From: Massospora cicadina
Lineage: Eukaryota > Entomophthoromycota > Entomophthoromycetes > Entomophthorales > Entomophthoraceae
DNA length: 64,000 nucleotides
Direction: 5' to 3'
NCBI GenBank assembly: GCA_022478985.1
Contig: JAKSZP010007894.1
Span: forward strand, 62,001 to 126,000
Shown here piece after piece: positions 1-12,373 of this stretch; within the stretch, counting starts at the first letter, position 1, and each line of letters opens with the position of its first letter. The position numbers and the translations under genes are program-made. The notes beneath the pieces are model-generated. The model was not told the DNA's origin and did not search any database. It saw only the letters and a program-made list of their open reading frames with translations.

Positions 1-214
1 TCATACGAAGAAGATAGCCCAAGTGTGTGGTCTCATCCCCAATGGTGTCTCTTTTAACTCCAACTAATTTAGGAAGCACCATGAGAAAAAAACGTGAAAA
101 TTAGTAAGGACACTGATAACACCTCGAACTAGTTAGTAATACCTTGTACTGACCTTAGAATCTAATTAAGCAGCCGCAAAGCTGAGATATCACCTCTGAA
201 AATCCATATAGAGC

Positions 215-1110
215 AAAAAGTCAATGCAGCCGCACTTTACTGATGCTGGAACAAACTGAAAGATGAAGTGGAGAAAAAAAGATGCAAATGGATAAAGATC
301 TCACTACAAGTATGTAGAAACTGTTTTTCTCTGAGGTGAACAATAGTATTGAGCTGAGTATAAACACTCTCGCCCCTTTTAACTCAAGCTCAAACCAATT
401 TTCAGGTAGATATTATTTCCAGGTCAGGAGAAAATTGCACTTAGTTAAGCTTATTAGAGTGATGTAGAGGAGTCCGCTAACAATCAGAACGTGAAGCATA
501 ACCATTCCTACCTCTGCATTGTGGCCATATATATATGACCCCACACCTAAATGACTTTCAGCCTTGGGAGAAAATTTAATACCGCCTTGATAATGGAGTT
601 TGGTAGAGATCAAACTTTTTAAATCAGAACTAGGATTTTATGGCTACCCACCTGTTTAAGGAAGGAAGTCCCAATGACTTCAATAGACGATTTGATGCCA
701 GCTCCCAACCATAAATCACTAATAATTGCATCTCACTAGATTACAATCTCACAGTTATCTCTGCATTTAAGTCCTGGTCTTATATCCAACTACATATAAT
801 AGGGTTTTAGAGGAACCTTACCTGTATCCAGAATATTAATAAGGCTTAAACAAAATTACAATGACTACAGTGAATATAAACTCCTGCTTCTAAGAAAATA
901 CTCAGTTGCCCACGCATACATGTTATTAGAGCAAGCGCTTAGCATACCTATATATGACTACTGAAAAGGTTGTCACCATACTATGAATCTAAGATATATG
1001 TTGCGCGCCAGGGAAGCAGAAAAAACTGTTTAAAAAGAGAGGGAAGCTAGATGAAAAAGGCTCTTTGTGCTGACAACGCAATATCGTGCCACTAACAATA
1101 TATAATATAT
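215..1110 (+). repeat. Dispersed repeat P, copy 1
   Basis: This segment is a diverged relative of 21490-23090 in the same orientation. Shared landmarks are a block around GCTGGAACAAA followed by a Lys/Glu-rich reading (about 228-320 here, 21510-21595 there) and the phrase AAAAGGTTGTCAC (about 965-980 here, 23022-23036 there), in the same order. It may be the gag or leader of a retrotransposon, since Gypsy pol L follows downstream, but no gag domain is recognisable. Boundaries are approximate. Confidence 0.45.
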
Positions 1111-2700
1111 TTAATGCTTTTAACAGAATTTCCTCAAGGTTTCTTAGATGACCATACTATCTACTTTTAACAATACCATCTCAATGGAGCTTATTTATGT
1201 TTTGACTAGTTGTACATGTTCCATACTTTGCCATCATACCATTGAGAGTCTGATAACCAAAGTTCTTAATATTCCTTAAATCTCCATTTTGTAATAATCA
1301 AATAGTGTTCACCAGTTTACATCATTTTGTCAATATGTTAAGAAAAGAATTTTTATCACTCCTGATTTGCTGACACTACATGGAGTATTGTATCTCTGGA
1401 CCAATATACATGACTTATCATGGCCTATTATGCAATCCTGATTAGGTTTGTTAAAATATCCTTAATCACTTCAGCGGTGGCCCTTGACAACCCCAGATAA
1501 AAATTACTGTCAGGGACTCAAAGTCTCCAAGAGTATGATGTTATTGTCCACTACTCTGAGGAGTTCTTAACCTTATTTGAGACTCATGTTCCCCTAGTAT
1601 TCAAACTCTTAAGTACTGAAAAGCTTTTATAAAGGATTGCACTTGCTGTCAGGATTCCTACCTAAATCAAAGATTCACATGAGTCAGAAGATGGGAAATC
1701 AAACAATATCCATTAAAATAACTCAAAGTTTCTATTGGGATAATCCCTGACGAATTATAATCCCTCTTGATATTGGGGATGATCAACAATTAATTTTGAG
1801 CCCTCTCAATATTGAAGACAATCTTAGACTAATGCAGTCAATTTATATGCCAAAGCATCCTAATCTCATAGTCAAACCTAATACATGTGGTAAGTGAATC
1901 CTATTTGATTAAGATGATCAGCCTGCCACAGAATCCCCAATTAGTAATAAGTGTAGATCTTTGCTTGGCCCCTTGAAGATTTACCAAAGAAACCTCCCTG
2001 AACTCCCATATAATCCTTCTATAAGCATTAAATTTACTCTCTCTTTTGCTTATTTAAGCAAAATGGCCTACCTTTATTCAATTAAGGGATGAAATAATAG
2101 TTTGGATTTACCACTCAAGGATCTTATCCTGATTGAAGACTTTCTGGTCAAAGAAAGTAAAAACTTATAATTCAGCACCCAGAAACTTCGAATTTCCTGG
2201 CCTATAATTTAAAAGAGAAAAGTGGTCTAAACCCCTGGTATCAACGCCTACTTTTAGAGATAGATGGCAATATTGTTCAGATTGAGCATCATGTCCAGGG
2301 TTTCTATATGAAGCTACCTCAATATGTGTTCAATGGGACATGTAAAATGTCCCTATATTTTTCCATAATTAAAAAACTATTATGTCTAAAGTCATAAGCA
2401 ACACCTGATTTCATGTAAACGTTCACCTTAGGAGCCTATTGGAGATAAGAGGTTCAAAAACTTTCTAGTGAAGGAGGTTTTTACTTGTCCCAAAGTTTTT
2501 GATGAAACATATGCCAGCTTTATCAAAGTTTTAGTGGCCAACCTGATAGCTAAAATGTATATGGTGAGGCAACACTCTAATTTAATATACTTTTGCTACC
2601 CATCAACAAGGTTTCGTGTGTCTATAGGTTGGGATTCTATTTGGGTTTCTGGGATACAATAGCCGCACATGGTAAAACTAGTCGAGACCTCAGTTTGTTA
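1111..2700. other. Unassigned stretch upstream of Gypsy L pol
   Basis: No reading frame longer than about 64 codons is found here and no domain is recognised. Its position directly upstream of a plus-strand Gypsy reverse transcriptase suggests decayed gag/protease sequence, but no LDTG-type protease motif can be read. Confidence 0.3.
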
Positions 2701-4260
2701 TAGTTGACTTCTGAACAAAAAAGAGATAGCCAAAGAGCTACTGAAGGACTATGCTGACCTATTCTCTACCTCCACATAAGATTTTGTAAATATGAAAAGA
2801 GCTGTGCATAGTGTAGATTTAAGGGTGATTAATATTTATGAAGGTCCTTATGAACATTAAAAAATAGGAAGCCCAAGTTAGTATTTAGCTCAAGAAACCA
2901 TTACAATTTGACTTATGGTACCTTTCATCTTCTGCGAGGATTGTTCCTCCACTTGTATCATATAAGTGTGGAAGTCACCAAGTTGTCTTGAAATACCAAA
3001 AGCATAATTTTTTAATTAAGAATGATAGCCATCTTTTGCTACAAAAAACAAATTGCTACGCCTCCTGCTAGATCTCAGTATTTTTTAGAAATAGTTCTTG
3101 TCAGTGGTATTGCAGATTAATATAGCACCTAAAGAACAAGCTAAACTATGCATCTACTCTAAAAAAGGACTAATTTGTTATGATTTAAATCCTACAAGGC
3201 TAGGGTGGTTAGCCTGGCAGGTAAAGCTGCTTCCACTCTAGTGCAGGTTTCAAGTTCAAAATCTGTACTGGTTAGAAAAATTCTTGGTGGTGTATATTTG
3301 CCCCAAGGTCAACCCTCCTCAAATATTTTTTTAAATTCTAAAAGGCTATGTAATGTACCAGCTACCTTTTTAAAGATCTATGGATGGACTTCCTGCCATT
3401 TAAAATTATCTTATATAATAGTTTACATTTAAAACAACACAAAAATTTCTAAAACTTTTCATGGACACTTAAACAAGCTTTTCAGATCTTAACTGGATAA
3501 GGCACCCTCTCAAGCTCAAGAATTCTAATTGCTCTTTTTTCCAACTTGGTAATTAATTCTTTGGGCATAAAGTCACCTGAGATTGATTTACCCTCTCACA
3601 GACAAAGTTGTTACATTTAAGATGATTACCATCCCTGAAACCTTATAACATTCAGTGTTCTTTGTGATATGGGTTACTACAGACAGTTCATTCCTTGTTC
3701 ACCAACCTTGCTGAACAGCGGGTCTGCTCACTCCAATAGAATGTCTTTTTTAAACAGAATCCAAATAATGATTAAGTATTTAACCTTTTTAAGTCTGCTT
3801 TAAATGCCCATCTTGTCCTCATATATCAAACTTTAATCAGTCATTTTTTCTAGCTACCAACGCCAGTGATGTGGCTTTCAGGGCCATTATTACCAAGTTA
3901 AAGGACCAATAAGTAGACCATCTTGTAGCCTACTTTAGTAAAACCTCATTAAGGCCAAACAGATTGACAGTGATATAGAAAAGGAATTATTAACCGTGAT
4001 GTTTACAAATTATCATTTACAACCTAATCTATGTGTAATTAACTTTACCATCATCACCAATCATGCCTCCCTCATAGGGCAGAAACAGATGAAGGATTCT
4101 GATGGGAGGCTTTCTAGATGGACGCTATGGCTTCAGAGTTATGAATTTATGATAGTTCATTGTACTAGTACTAACCACAAGAATGTGAATGAGTTGTCTA
4201 GTATGCTGACATTATCTGTGATGGCACTTGAAGAAGACCACATATAATATCATATTTTCC
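2700..4260 (+). pseudogene. Ty3/Gypsy element L: reverse transcriptase and RNase H remnant
   Basis: Retrotransposon pol fragment that would once have copied element RNA into DNA. The N-terminal RT lead-in reads KELLKDYADLFSTS near 2732-2773, the usual position before the RT fingers. A connection motif GYYRQFI lies near 3669-3690. RNase H is clear: LATNASD from about 3850, where the family has TDASD, so the first catalytic Asp has become Asn. The RNase H C-terminus (NHASL, then GRLSRW and NVNELSSM in place of ADALSR) lies at 4045-4205. Many stops and frameshifts separate these blocks, so it is dead. A SINE interrupts the RT part at 3202-3329. Integrase traces follow downstream. Confidence 0.75.
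3202..3329 (+). mobile_element. tRNA-derived SINE, short copy (SINE2)
   Basis: A 128-bp insertion in Gypsy L flanked by an 18-bp imperfect target-site duplication: tttaaatcctacaaggct at 3184-3201 and tttaaattctaaaaggct at 3330-3347 (2 mismatches). An A-box-like TTAGCCTGGCAGG begins at +8 (3209) and a B-box-like AGTTCAAAATC at +52 (3253), which is tRNA promoter spacing. The 3' end, GCCCCAAGGTCAACCCTCCTCAAATATT, resembles the tail of the SINE at 54188-54494 and of GAG-only elements C and D. Compared with the 54-kb SINE it lacks most of the central body. Expected transcription is by RNA polymerase III, with mobilisation by a LINE in trans. Confidence 0.65.
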
Positions 4261-4479
4261 TAACCTGACAATGGGAACTGGAATCACCAGAGCCCAAGAA
4301 TGCTTTTTAAACAATGACAAAAGATACCTAGATCAAGGTTTGGATAATCAAAAAAATTAATTGATGGTAAGTAGTTTTCATATGTGCACCCTTACTCTCT
4401 AATTAAAGTTATTCTTGAAGGCACTTCAGCGTAAGATATGGAAGCATCTACTGATATGTGATAATTGAAAAAAGATGTT

Positions 4480-5000
4480 ATTTTAAACAGATGCTAAGAA
4501 ATACCCATAGGGTAAAGAAGCGTGCTACACCTGTAAGATGTAAGATCACCCAAGCCCTCACTAACAAAATTAATTTGTGGAATATACATAGCATCGAATT
4601 TTTTTCAATATTGATGAAGTAGGGCCTTTATGCATGGGAAACTACGGCCATTGCTAGATCATTCTCTCCACTTACCATATAACTAAGTTTTTAACTGCTA
4701 TCTCTGTCCCTGCAACCACTGCAAAGGTTACTGTCAGTTTTTAAAGCATTACACCCTCTGTCTTGCTATTTTTCACCAATACCCACATTTCCCATTAGTT
4801 TTATAGTGAGAGAATTATGCTCACATACTAAAAAATCCCTTAGCTACACCTTCAAACTCGCATATTCTACTTCTTGTAAGTTCCTTTATAACACTGTCAT
4901 TTATTCGAATTCCCAGATTTTAGAGAAATCCTTATTACAATAATTGCTACCATTTTAACATGATTATGTAGTAAATTTTAGAATTTTATTTTAAGTGGTA
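4480..5000 (+). pseudogene. Gypsy element L: integrase remnant
   Basis: A Cys-x2-Cys-like reading (CYTC, about 4530) recalls the end of the integrase HHCC zinc-binding domain. It is followed from about 4603 by NIDEVGPLCMGNYGHC and TKFLTAISVPATTAKV, which fit the start of the DDE core (family form: S-x-D-F-I-G-P-L...TK...P). The first catalytic Asp is present. Downstream blocks of the core are not readable. It lies in the right order after the RNase H of element L. Confidence 0.6.
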
Positions 5001-5299
5001 AATTTCCATTCCTCTAGATCCAACTCTCCATTTTTCAATTTCTGCAATATCCCATTCTAATTTACAGAAATTTTGCAGTTAATTAAGAGACAGGCCTATA
5101 AGGGTTATGCTTGTCAATTTAAAAACTTTTGCAGTATTATATATTTTTTAAAGCAGCTAATCATTGCAATCCCCATCTCTTCAAAAGCCAAAGTTTTGTT
5201 ATATATTTTTGATCTGAATTTTCTCTAGTGCGTAGACCCCAAAACCTGCAACACAAAAACTTGTTGCAGAAATCAGAACAATGTGGTAACCTCTTAAAG

Positions 5300-6180
5300 C
5301 CATGCCTTCTATAAGTCTAATGCTCCCACTTGTCAGAGCACTGGCCTTTTTCCCAGCTTCCTATTTATTTTCAGCAATACATTCTTACTCTCTAATTGTT
5401 TTGGTTCTGATTTTAATAAACAATTTAAGAATTTTGGAGCCCATTTTGGCCAGCTTGCATTCCATGAAATGGGTAGCACTTCATCAAATAAAGAGTATAG
5501 AAGCTATATACATCAAATGCTTGGTGCCTCAGGTGATTCTATGGATCTTTGTTCAGTGCTCACCAAAGCGGAATTGGACACCTTGCACCTCAAATTCACA
5601 ACATTGTCCCTTTTTCTGCTCCATTTCCACCCAGCATAGATGCACAAGGATACGTTTCTCAATAAGTTTTTTTACATTACAAATTATGAAGAAACTAACT
5701 TCATTGATTGGTACTATCCATCATATTGCTAACCCTTAGAATTTAACAAGTAATGGTGTTTTAAAATGAGAGAACAGTACACTCATATATATTCTGTGAA
5801 AGATAGTGGCATTGAACCCATCATTAGAATCATTATCTTCTCTCCACCTTAATGTCCTATTGGATAATCTTGTCTTGATTGATAAAGACGTCATCATTCC
5901 AAGTACTTTATGTGATGAACAGGGTCCCTCCACATTGCCACGAGACAGTTTGGGCAAAAGGGCCCAGTTGAGGGCCCACAAAAATGAGAGTGCTCTGTAT
6001 TTAGGTCCCTCATTCGTTGTCTTGATGAGCGATTGAGATATCATTGGAATATGGTAAGGATTGTGCTCACATTGAGGAGAAATGTCTGTCAACAGAGAGA
6101 GCATACAGAGAAGCGACTGCTCTTTCAAAGCCCGAGATATGGTCCATTTTTGCTCAAAATCCAGGGCTTTCCTCTAGAAA
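5300..6180 (+). other. Unassigned coding-like stretch
   Basis: Plus-strand reading is open over 5302-5739 in one frame and 5806-6036 in another. A second plus frame (about 5465-5640) reads as hydrophilic sequence including EMGSTSSNKEYRSYIH. The minus strand is also open over 5736-6128 (130 codons, acidic patch WREDNDSNDG). I cannot decide which strand was coding and recognise no domain. Position after an integrase suggests the 3' part of element L or a separate repeat. Confidence 0.2.
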
Positions 6181-6503
6181 CTGAATAAATGATTTTAAAT
6201 TTTATTTCTGATGTTTGAGGTCTTTATTGTATATGTTAGAAGACAAAGTTGTCTTAAACACCTTCGTCTTATTGTATTTATATTAGGGAATGGGGGTATG
6301 GGGTAATTTGTTCCCACGGAGTCCGCAGGCCTATTTTGAGAATCTCAGCCCCTGATATCCCATCTATTCCCATTCTAGACCATCTGTTGAGTATTCCAGG
6401 CGTTATGGAAACTTTTCCACATTCAGTTTCGTTTGGTGAGGATAAAAAAGAGCTCTGCATTTCTGTGTCAACTTTTAATTAAAATTTGTTAACCATTTTC
6501 CTG

Positions 6504-6950
6504 TGACTTATGATTCACTCAGCCAATGCTCCTCTCTCCTCTCATTACTTCCAAATTTGGCACAATTCAGCTTGGCAGCCCCTGATTCGCTAGGCTTCCC
6601 TTTTCCATTGCTATCATTATTCTTGGTTAGTAGTGGATTTGGCTTGGCAGCTCCTGATTCACTGAGCAACTTTTTGCTATGGTTCTTGATGTTACCGCTT
6701 TTGGCATAATTCAGCTTGGCAGCCATTGATTTGCTGGGCAGCCCTTTGCCATTGTCATCATTATTGCTTGTTTCAGCAGATTTTGGGTTGATAGCTTTTT
6801 ATTGGCCTGCTCACCATTTATGTCAGCCCTTGCCACCTCCACTCCGAAGTTTATTCTATTTTTGGCATCTGGTTCATCAGAATGCCATTTCCAAGGGTCT
6901 TTGCCCTCAAACCCTATGACTTTATTATCAAGATGATATTATTAAATGCC
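6504..6950 (-). pseudogene. Gene remnant with 24-residue tandem repeats (SESGAAK type)
   Basis: Read on the minus strand, four consecutive 72-bp units encode 24-residue repeats: 6807-6736, 6735-6664, 6663-6592 and 6591-6520, followed by the first three residues (SES) of another unit and a stop. Units start S-[EK]-S-x-A-A-K and end in a Lys/Asn/Gly-rich part (for example NNDSNGKGKP). The upstream unit is more diverged, with a stop near its start. Ahead of the repeats a different frame reads as ordinary hydrophilic protein (GKDPWKWHSDEPDAKNRINF). The composition is like a flexible, charged, low-complexity linker. No family is recognised. It could be gag or a host gene. Confidence 0.55.
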
Positions 6951-9203
6951 CTAATCCTCAGCTTAGGGGGGTCAGGGCTATGTGGTGGTCAGGCAGCGCC
7001 TAAACCATCACACTTTATAGGAGTGAGCTGAAATTATACCCAGCAGATTCTGCTCACTGATAGCAACTCCATTCCTGAAGATTCTAGTTAACCTGAAGTC
7101 GCAGGCTGGAAAACTAGATTATAAGCTCACACCATCTAAGGAAGAATATGACTATTACAAAGAAGACTATTTTAATCAACGCTTATTGACAGAGCCTTCT
7201 CGTCTTCAAAGTTTAGTCTTAACTTATTATATCATCCTCGCTCTGATAACCTAAAAGCTGAAACCTCATAAAATCCCATATAGCATCCTATTAAGCAGGT
7301 TACAAGCATAACATTATGTATTTTGTCCAGGATATGTGGTTGATAAGGTATATGGCAGGTTTCTTAGGGCCTATTTCCCCTATGATAAAGTCTTGAGGGG
7401 GGCTCTGTCATAATCTATGATGGCGTAAATCCAAATCTGTCAGATGTTGAAGAGATAAGCAGTTAAATGCCCTCCTTCAGATAAAGTCTTAATTAGATAA
7501 TATGCCGCCTAATATTTCAATGCTCACAAAGATGGCAAGTACAGATATAGGGATCTGAGAATTAATAAAAGGCATGATCCAGGATTAGCCACATAATAAA
7601 CATCTTGGGTGAAACTGCACATTAAATCTAGATTTGAAACCTGGGAGCCCCATAACAATAAGGTGCGATAATTTAGACATCGGTGGAGGAGGATAACTGC
7701 GACAACTCTCATATTGAATATGAAGAGAAGTTCAAATTGAGAAGGGCTTAGGAGCTCTATACGTCATAAGTCCTTTCTCCCTCTAGATATTAAAGAAACT
7801 TTGACTCAGAAAATATTTCCAAATTTTTTACTCAAAACTTACTAGCATATAATTTATGTTCCTTCACATTCTCACAATAAGATTTCATAGTGGTCATGAT
7901 TAAGGGTGTATATAATAAGTAGACCATACTGAATACAAAAGTGCTTTGACATCGCTTTTTAGTAGAGGTTCCGCCACTAAGAGCCATCCAAAAGTAAGCT
8001 AGAATTTCTGGCACTCAAAATGTACGTACAACCAAGAACTTGAGCCTTTAAAGTCACTATAACAGTTAAACCAAGAGCAATAATTGAAATTGGTCTAATT
8101 ATGGAATTACCCCCTTGTAAGATGGAGACATTAAAGGGAAGCAGTGTAGGTGTTAGGAGGGGTAGCATCAAGCACAGCGGGAAAGCCGCAATAGGAACAT
8201 GAAAGGACACTATGTACGGACTCAGTGTCCCATAGGACAATGGCGCAGTTTGATCTACAAGTTTGAATGCGCGCATGGCACTAGAAATTAGCACAGAAAG
8301 CTATTTAAATGGGCACTCTCACTGGGCGCAAATGTCACTAATGTGGCAAACAAATAGGAGGCACAACTAGTTTGGCGCACTGGAGCTATAAGGGTGAAGG
8401 AGTTTTGGGTGCTACTGCATGGATAACGGAAGGTTTATTGCGAAAGTGCAGACAAACGCCTTAAAGGAGTGCAGGACTTTGGACAAGGTACATCTGCATG
8501 GAGGTGACAGGCTGATATAAAACGTAATGGATGGAACTTTCATTCTTCCAGCCTTGCAATAAAACACTTGGATTAGGCAAAATTATAAAACCTAAAGTAA
8601 GACCAGATAGTTTTACTTAAAGAAGAAAATAGACACAAATTGAAAACCAAAATCTATAATTTTATCAAGACGGGGTTCTTATAATTAAGGGTAATCTTAT
8701 ATTAAACGTTGGAAATTTTAAGCACCATTAGGTAAAACTCCTAAGGGTTGACAAAATTTAACTTTGCCATCAGATTAAAAATTTTATGACAAGTAAAAAA
8801 TGATGAATAACTAAATTTGACAATATGCACTGATGAGAATTAAGCCAAGTTCCTGAGGTAAGTGCTAATATTAAACTGCAATAAACTTATATTATATGAT
8901 TGGCAAAGTCATGTTATTTATAATGTTAAATACAATAGAGTAAAAATACTATTGATAACTCCTTTATAAGATACAATGCAGTAAGAAAAAATCTTAAATA
9001 CCATATTGGCCACTTTTAGCACTAAATACATGGAAATTAGAGCCCATCATCACCATATAATTCTGGATCTGTTAATTTCCTATTATCGCTTCATCATTTT
9101 ACTATCTGATTTTACTTACAAGATGCTTCACGCCCATCTGGTTTTTTTCAATATAATACTACTAATGGCCTAATGTGACACCAGGGGTTGAGGCAAAAAC
9201 TCT
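6951..9203. other. Unassigned decayed sequence
   Basis: Only short open stretches are present (longest on the minus strand, 7977-8294, 105 codons, hydrophobic and without motifs). No RT, integrase, LTR pair, tRNA or tandem array is visible. Confidence 0.3.
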
Positions 9204-9223
9204 AACTTAGGTTTTAATAGTTT

Positions 9224-11094
9224 ATTTTTAGCACTAGTGGTGCCCAACCCAAAAGGGGGCCGCCATGCATCTTATTTTGTGAATGAGCAAAACAAAGGTA
9301 TTGTCATAATAAAGATCATAATATAGCCTATAAGTTACCAGCCTAGAAAACCATATTATTTTATGAGGAAGCTTTGAGGAAAACTTCTTCTGGTGCCCAC
9401 TTTAGTTGGTGGGCCTTGGCAGATAGCGTAGGAGTTGGGGCATCAGCGGTATGTGGCATAAGGAGGTATAGTTTGGGATTTTCTTTATTAATGAGGCCTG
9501 CAGTGTCCATTGCCTCAATAATTGAGCATACTGATGCTCAGCAAAATTGAATAAAGTTTGCACACAAGTAAATGACAAGCTGTGCTGGAGGTTTGGTGAT
9601 AAATGGGGTCAAAAAGAGAAGTTTTTGTTGAATTAATGCAAGCAAGGCTTGCACCAAAAGCGAGCTCCTCAATTTTTTATTTTGCGTCTTCTTCAAAATC
9701 TTATAGGGCATTAGAGATATGAATACCATCAACCAGGAGTTCCATCACAACATGGAGTTTCTGGAGTAGTAGGGTGTTGTTGTAGCAGCTGCGGCTTCAA
9801 ATGCCATTTTATTTATATTTTTATATAAAGGATAGCGATTTTAGGGCAAAAATAGCAGGGGTGCAAACTATGAGGATTGATGAAATATTCTCCAAAGCAA
9901 GATCTGATTTGACATTGTATCTCCAGTCACTATTAACAATCCAATTGAGACACTTAAAAGGATTTGATTTGGCAAGCGCTGGCCCAGCCACTGGAATTTG
10001 TAGGTTAGCTGACCATGATTGGCTACAAACTGGCAATCACAGCAGCTCAACAGAGACATTTTAAGTCATTGGCTCAGGTTGCTATAAAGTGACTAAATTT
10101 TTAAAAATTAAAGATTGGCTGCGGCTTTGGAAGCCACAATAGAATTTTCCAAGGTAGAGGGTGGTAGAATTGAGTCCCACTCAAAAAATTTAGGCATGAC
10201 TGCAGCTGAGCTGATGCTATAGAGGGAAGCGGCAGAATTGGTGGAGGCAGAAACTGCAGGGCACTTGTGTATCAAATGGTCAAGTTTGAAGCACCTGGGG
10301 TAAATGGCATGGCCATTCTTGATGTGCACCCAGAATGAGTGATCAGGGCAGATCTGATCATGGTGAAGGGGGATTGCGAGGTTGGTGTTGGTATAGACTA
10401 GGCAGATCATCACAAAAGCATGAGGCCCTGCCAGATGATCCACCCCATTTGGAACCACAAACTGTAACATAGGGTCTGCACTGTAAATGGTTAAACACTC
10501 CGTGAGCTCATGGTGAAGAAATCCAGGTGAAATGTGGGTGGGCAATATGGCTAACTCGAACACTAAAGTGCATTTCATCTGGGAGCTAAGTGAAAACAGT
10601 GGGGAGTTTAATATTTTTAAAAATTAATGGCAGCTTAGATGCTGCCATTGCATCAGCCTTATAGCAGAAGATGAGGTCAAAAAACCCCTTAAAGGGGCGA
10701 ATATTAATGAAGCTTGCGGTTTGAACACTGCCATTGCCATCTTAATGATGGCTGCACACGCATATGTGATGAGATTCCCATATTAGCTTGGAGGCCAAAA
10801 TTTAAATTGCTCTGTGTGAGCACCAAAGGGCTCCAGAGCACTACCTGGGAACTTGTGAGGTGGTGGGCTAAGTCCTGAGGGGTCATAACGCCCAGTAGCG
10901 TCATGAGGGCTAGCAGAGCCAGCCCAGGCGCGCATTAGTGGTGCCAAAATATACCTGATGGCAGCGCACCACCACCCCAAGCTGTGGCAGCAGGCTCTGA
11001 GAGCATCAACATTTGTAAGTTTTAACTCAGTTGAGCAGCTCTTTTTGTGATTTTTGTTTTTAAAATGTGGCTTTGATTTTGTTTTAAAGCAAAA
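9224..11094 (-). mobile_element. GAG-only retroposon, copy A
   Basis: A 1871-bp element bounded by a decayed 20-bp target-site duplication: aacttaggttttaatagttt at 9204-9223 and aagttaggttccagtagttt at 11095-11114 (16 of 20 match). Read on the minus strand it starts with an AT-rich leader, a GC-rich hairpin (10967-10991), then a GAG/ORF1-like reading with a zinc knuckle, and ends GGGCACCACTAGTGCTAAAA plus a short A/T tail. There are no LTRs and no RT domain. The same order and both ends recur in copy B (56397-58312). The long TSD and A-rich 3' end point to LINE-type retroposition. Confidence 0.75.
9538..10600 (-). pseudogene. GAG/ORF1-like protein of copy A
   Basis: Probably an RNA-binding capsid-like protein for the element that encodes it. 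Blocks in order on the minus strand: VFELAILPTHISPGFLHHEL (10550-10490), an RRM-like tract LQFVVPNGVDHLAGPHAFVM (about 10465-10400), DHSFWVHIKNGHA, then a knuckle YPRCFKLDHLIHKCP (10305-10260; the first Cys has become Tyr), then IPVAGPALAKSNPF at about 9995-9955 and a C-terminal helical tract near 9650. Copies B, C, D and E share these blocks. D keeps the full C-x2-C-x4-H-x4-C. Frameshifts near 10108 and 9821 inactivate it. The layout resembles LINE ORF1 (RRM-like plus CCHC), but no ORF2 follows. Confidence 0.7.
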
Positions 11095-11114
11095 AAGTTA
11101 GGTTCCAGTAGTTT

Positions 11115-11890
11115 CTTTTAGTTTAAAAAGCTACTTTATATTTTTGGTAGTGCCCAAACCTGGTGAACTACCCTTAGTATAACTGATATTTGTCCTATAT
11201 TCTACTTATGTGAAAATTATTTATACTATTATCTTTCTGGCTAGTTATATTAAAATAGAACTTTTTAACTATGATGCTTAGGCTATAAATATGGAATAGT
11301 GAAATTGTTTCTCAGACTGCTAAAAAGTGTAGTACTAGTACTTACTTTGTGTAATATTTCTAATGCTTGCAACAAAGATTTATAGGATACAAGAGCCAAG
11401 CATGCTAAATTTGAGCTGAAATGTGACGATACATTTAGATTAAAAAGGATGCTGAAGTGTTTTAATGTTAGACGCAACATATAATTTTAAGTTCATTGTT
11501 AAGGGAGATATAGATTATACATAGAATAAGTCTAAATATCATAGGGCTTAGCTATTAACAGGCAACATCATCCTTGAGATAGGGTCAGCAAAGTAAGTCT
11601 AAAAAATAATTCATTCTTACTATACTGTATAAAGAATTTAAATAAACTTCAGTTGGTAAAGGAAAAAGTTAAGAATTAAATTGATTTAAAATAATTGAGC
11701 GAAAAGAAAATCATTTTTGTAAAATTATATATAGGTTATTTACTTATGGATAAAATATATATAAGTATGCAAGCCAAGACTATATAGATATAATTTATAA
11801 TATTGAATTAGATTAAAACTAAGGTAGGAAAGATGCCAGGAAACAAATAATGAGTATAAGAAGCATAGTTTTTTCAAAGTAATTATAGGT
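11115..11890. other. AT-rich spacer with an element-tail remnant
   Basis: Mostly featureless AT-rich DNA. At 11140-11165 the minus strand reads GGTTTGGGCACTACCAAAAA, close to the 3' tail of copies A and B (GGTTGGGCACCACTAGTGC), so a third, truncated copy of that tail may lie here. Confidence 0.35.
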
Positions 11891-12373
11891 ATTATATGGA
11901 TAGATTTTATCCCTAATTTGCTACAATCAATTTTGATGGTAAAGAGTTAGATTTGAGCTATATACAATAACCTTTGCAATACACTATATCAAGTTTTTTG
12001 TCAACATGTTTGACGCCTGCTGCCTCAGCGTGAGGTTGAGGTGCGCCGCCTTCTAACTTTTTTCAGCTTCTTATGAAGTGCATCTGGGCTGGCCCTTTTT
12101 GCCCCTAGTACCTTTAGTAGTTTTGCCACCCTTCAGAACATATTTCACCGGCTTGTACACTCTCAGGAGGTGCTTAAAAGCTCCCTGGTGCTCCACTAGC
12201 GAAGCCTGCACTTTGGCATTTGGGTCAAATATGGGAACTACTACCCTATGAAAGGGCAGAGATCATTGAAATGGCTAAGCTTTGTCCGAATATGAAATTC
12301 TAATAGACTTTCTCTCCCTTGTATACTTTGACTTTGGCTTCAATTTAAAAGAGAAGCCATGGATGCAGCAACA

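Noticed and set aside
5736..6128. 130-codon minus-strand frame as a real gene
   Set aside because: The plus strand is open over much of the same stretch and neither reading shows a domain or a homologue in the window; listed only as unassigned.
7632..7700. A third SINE head (GATTTGAAACCTGGGAG as a reversed B box)
   Set aside because: No A box at the right distance, no shared tail and no flanking duplication.
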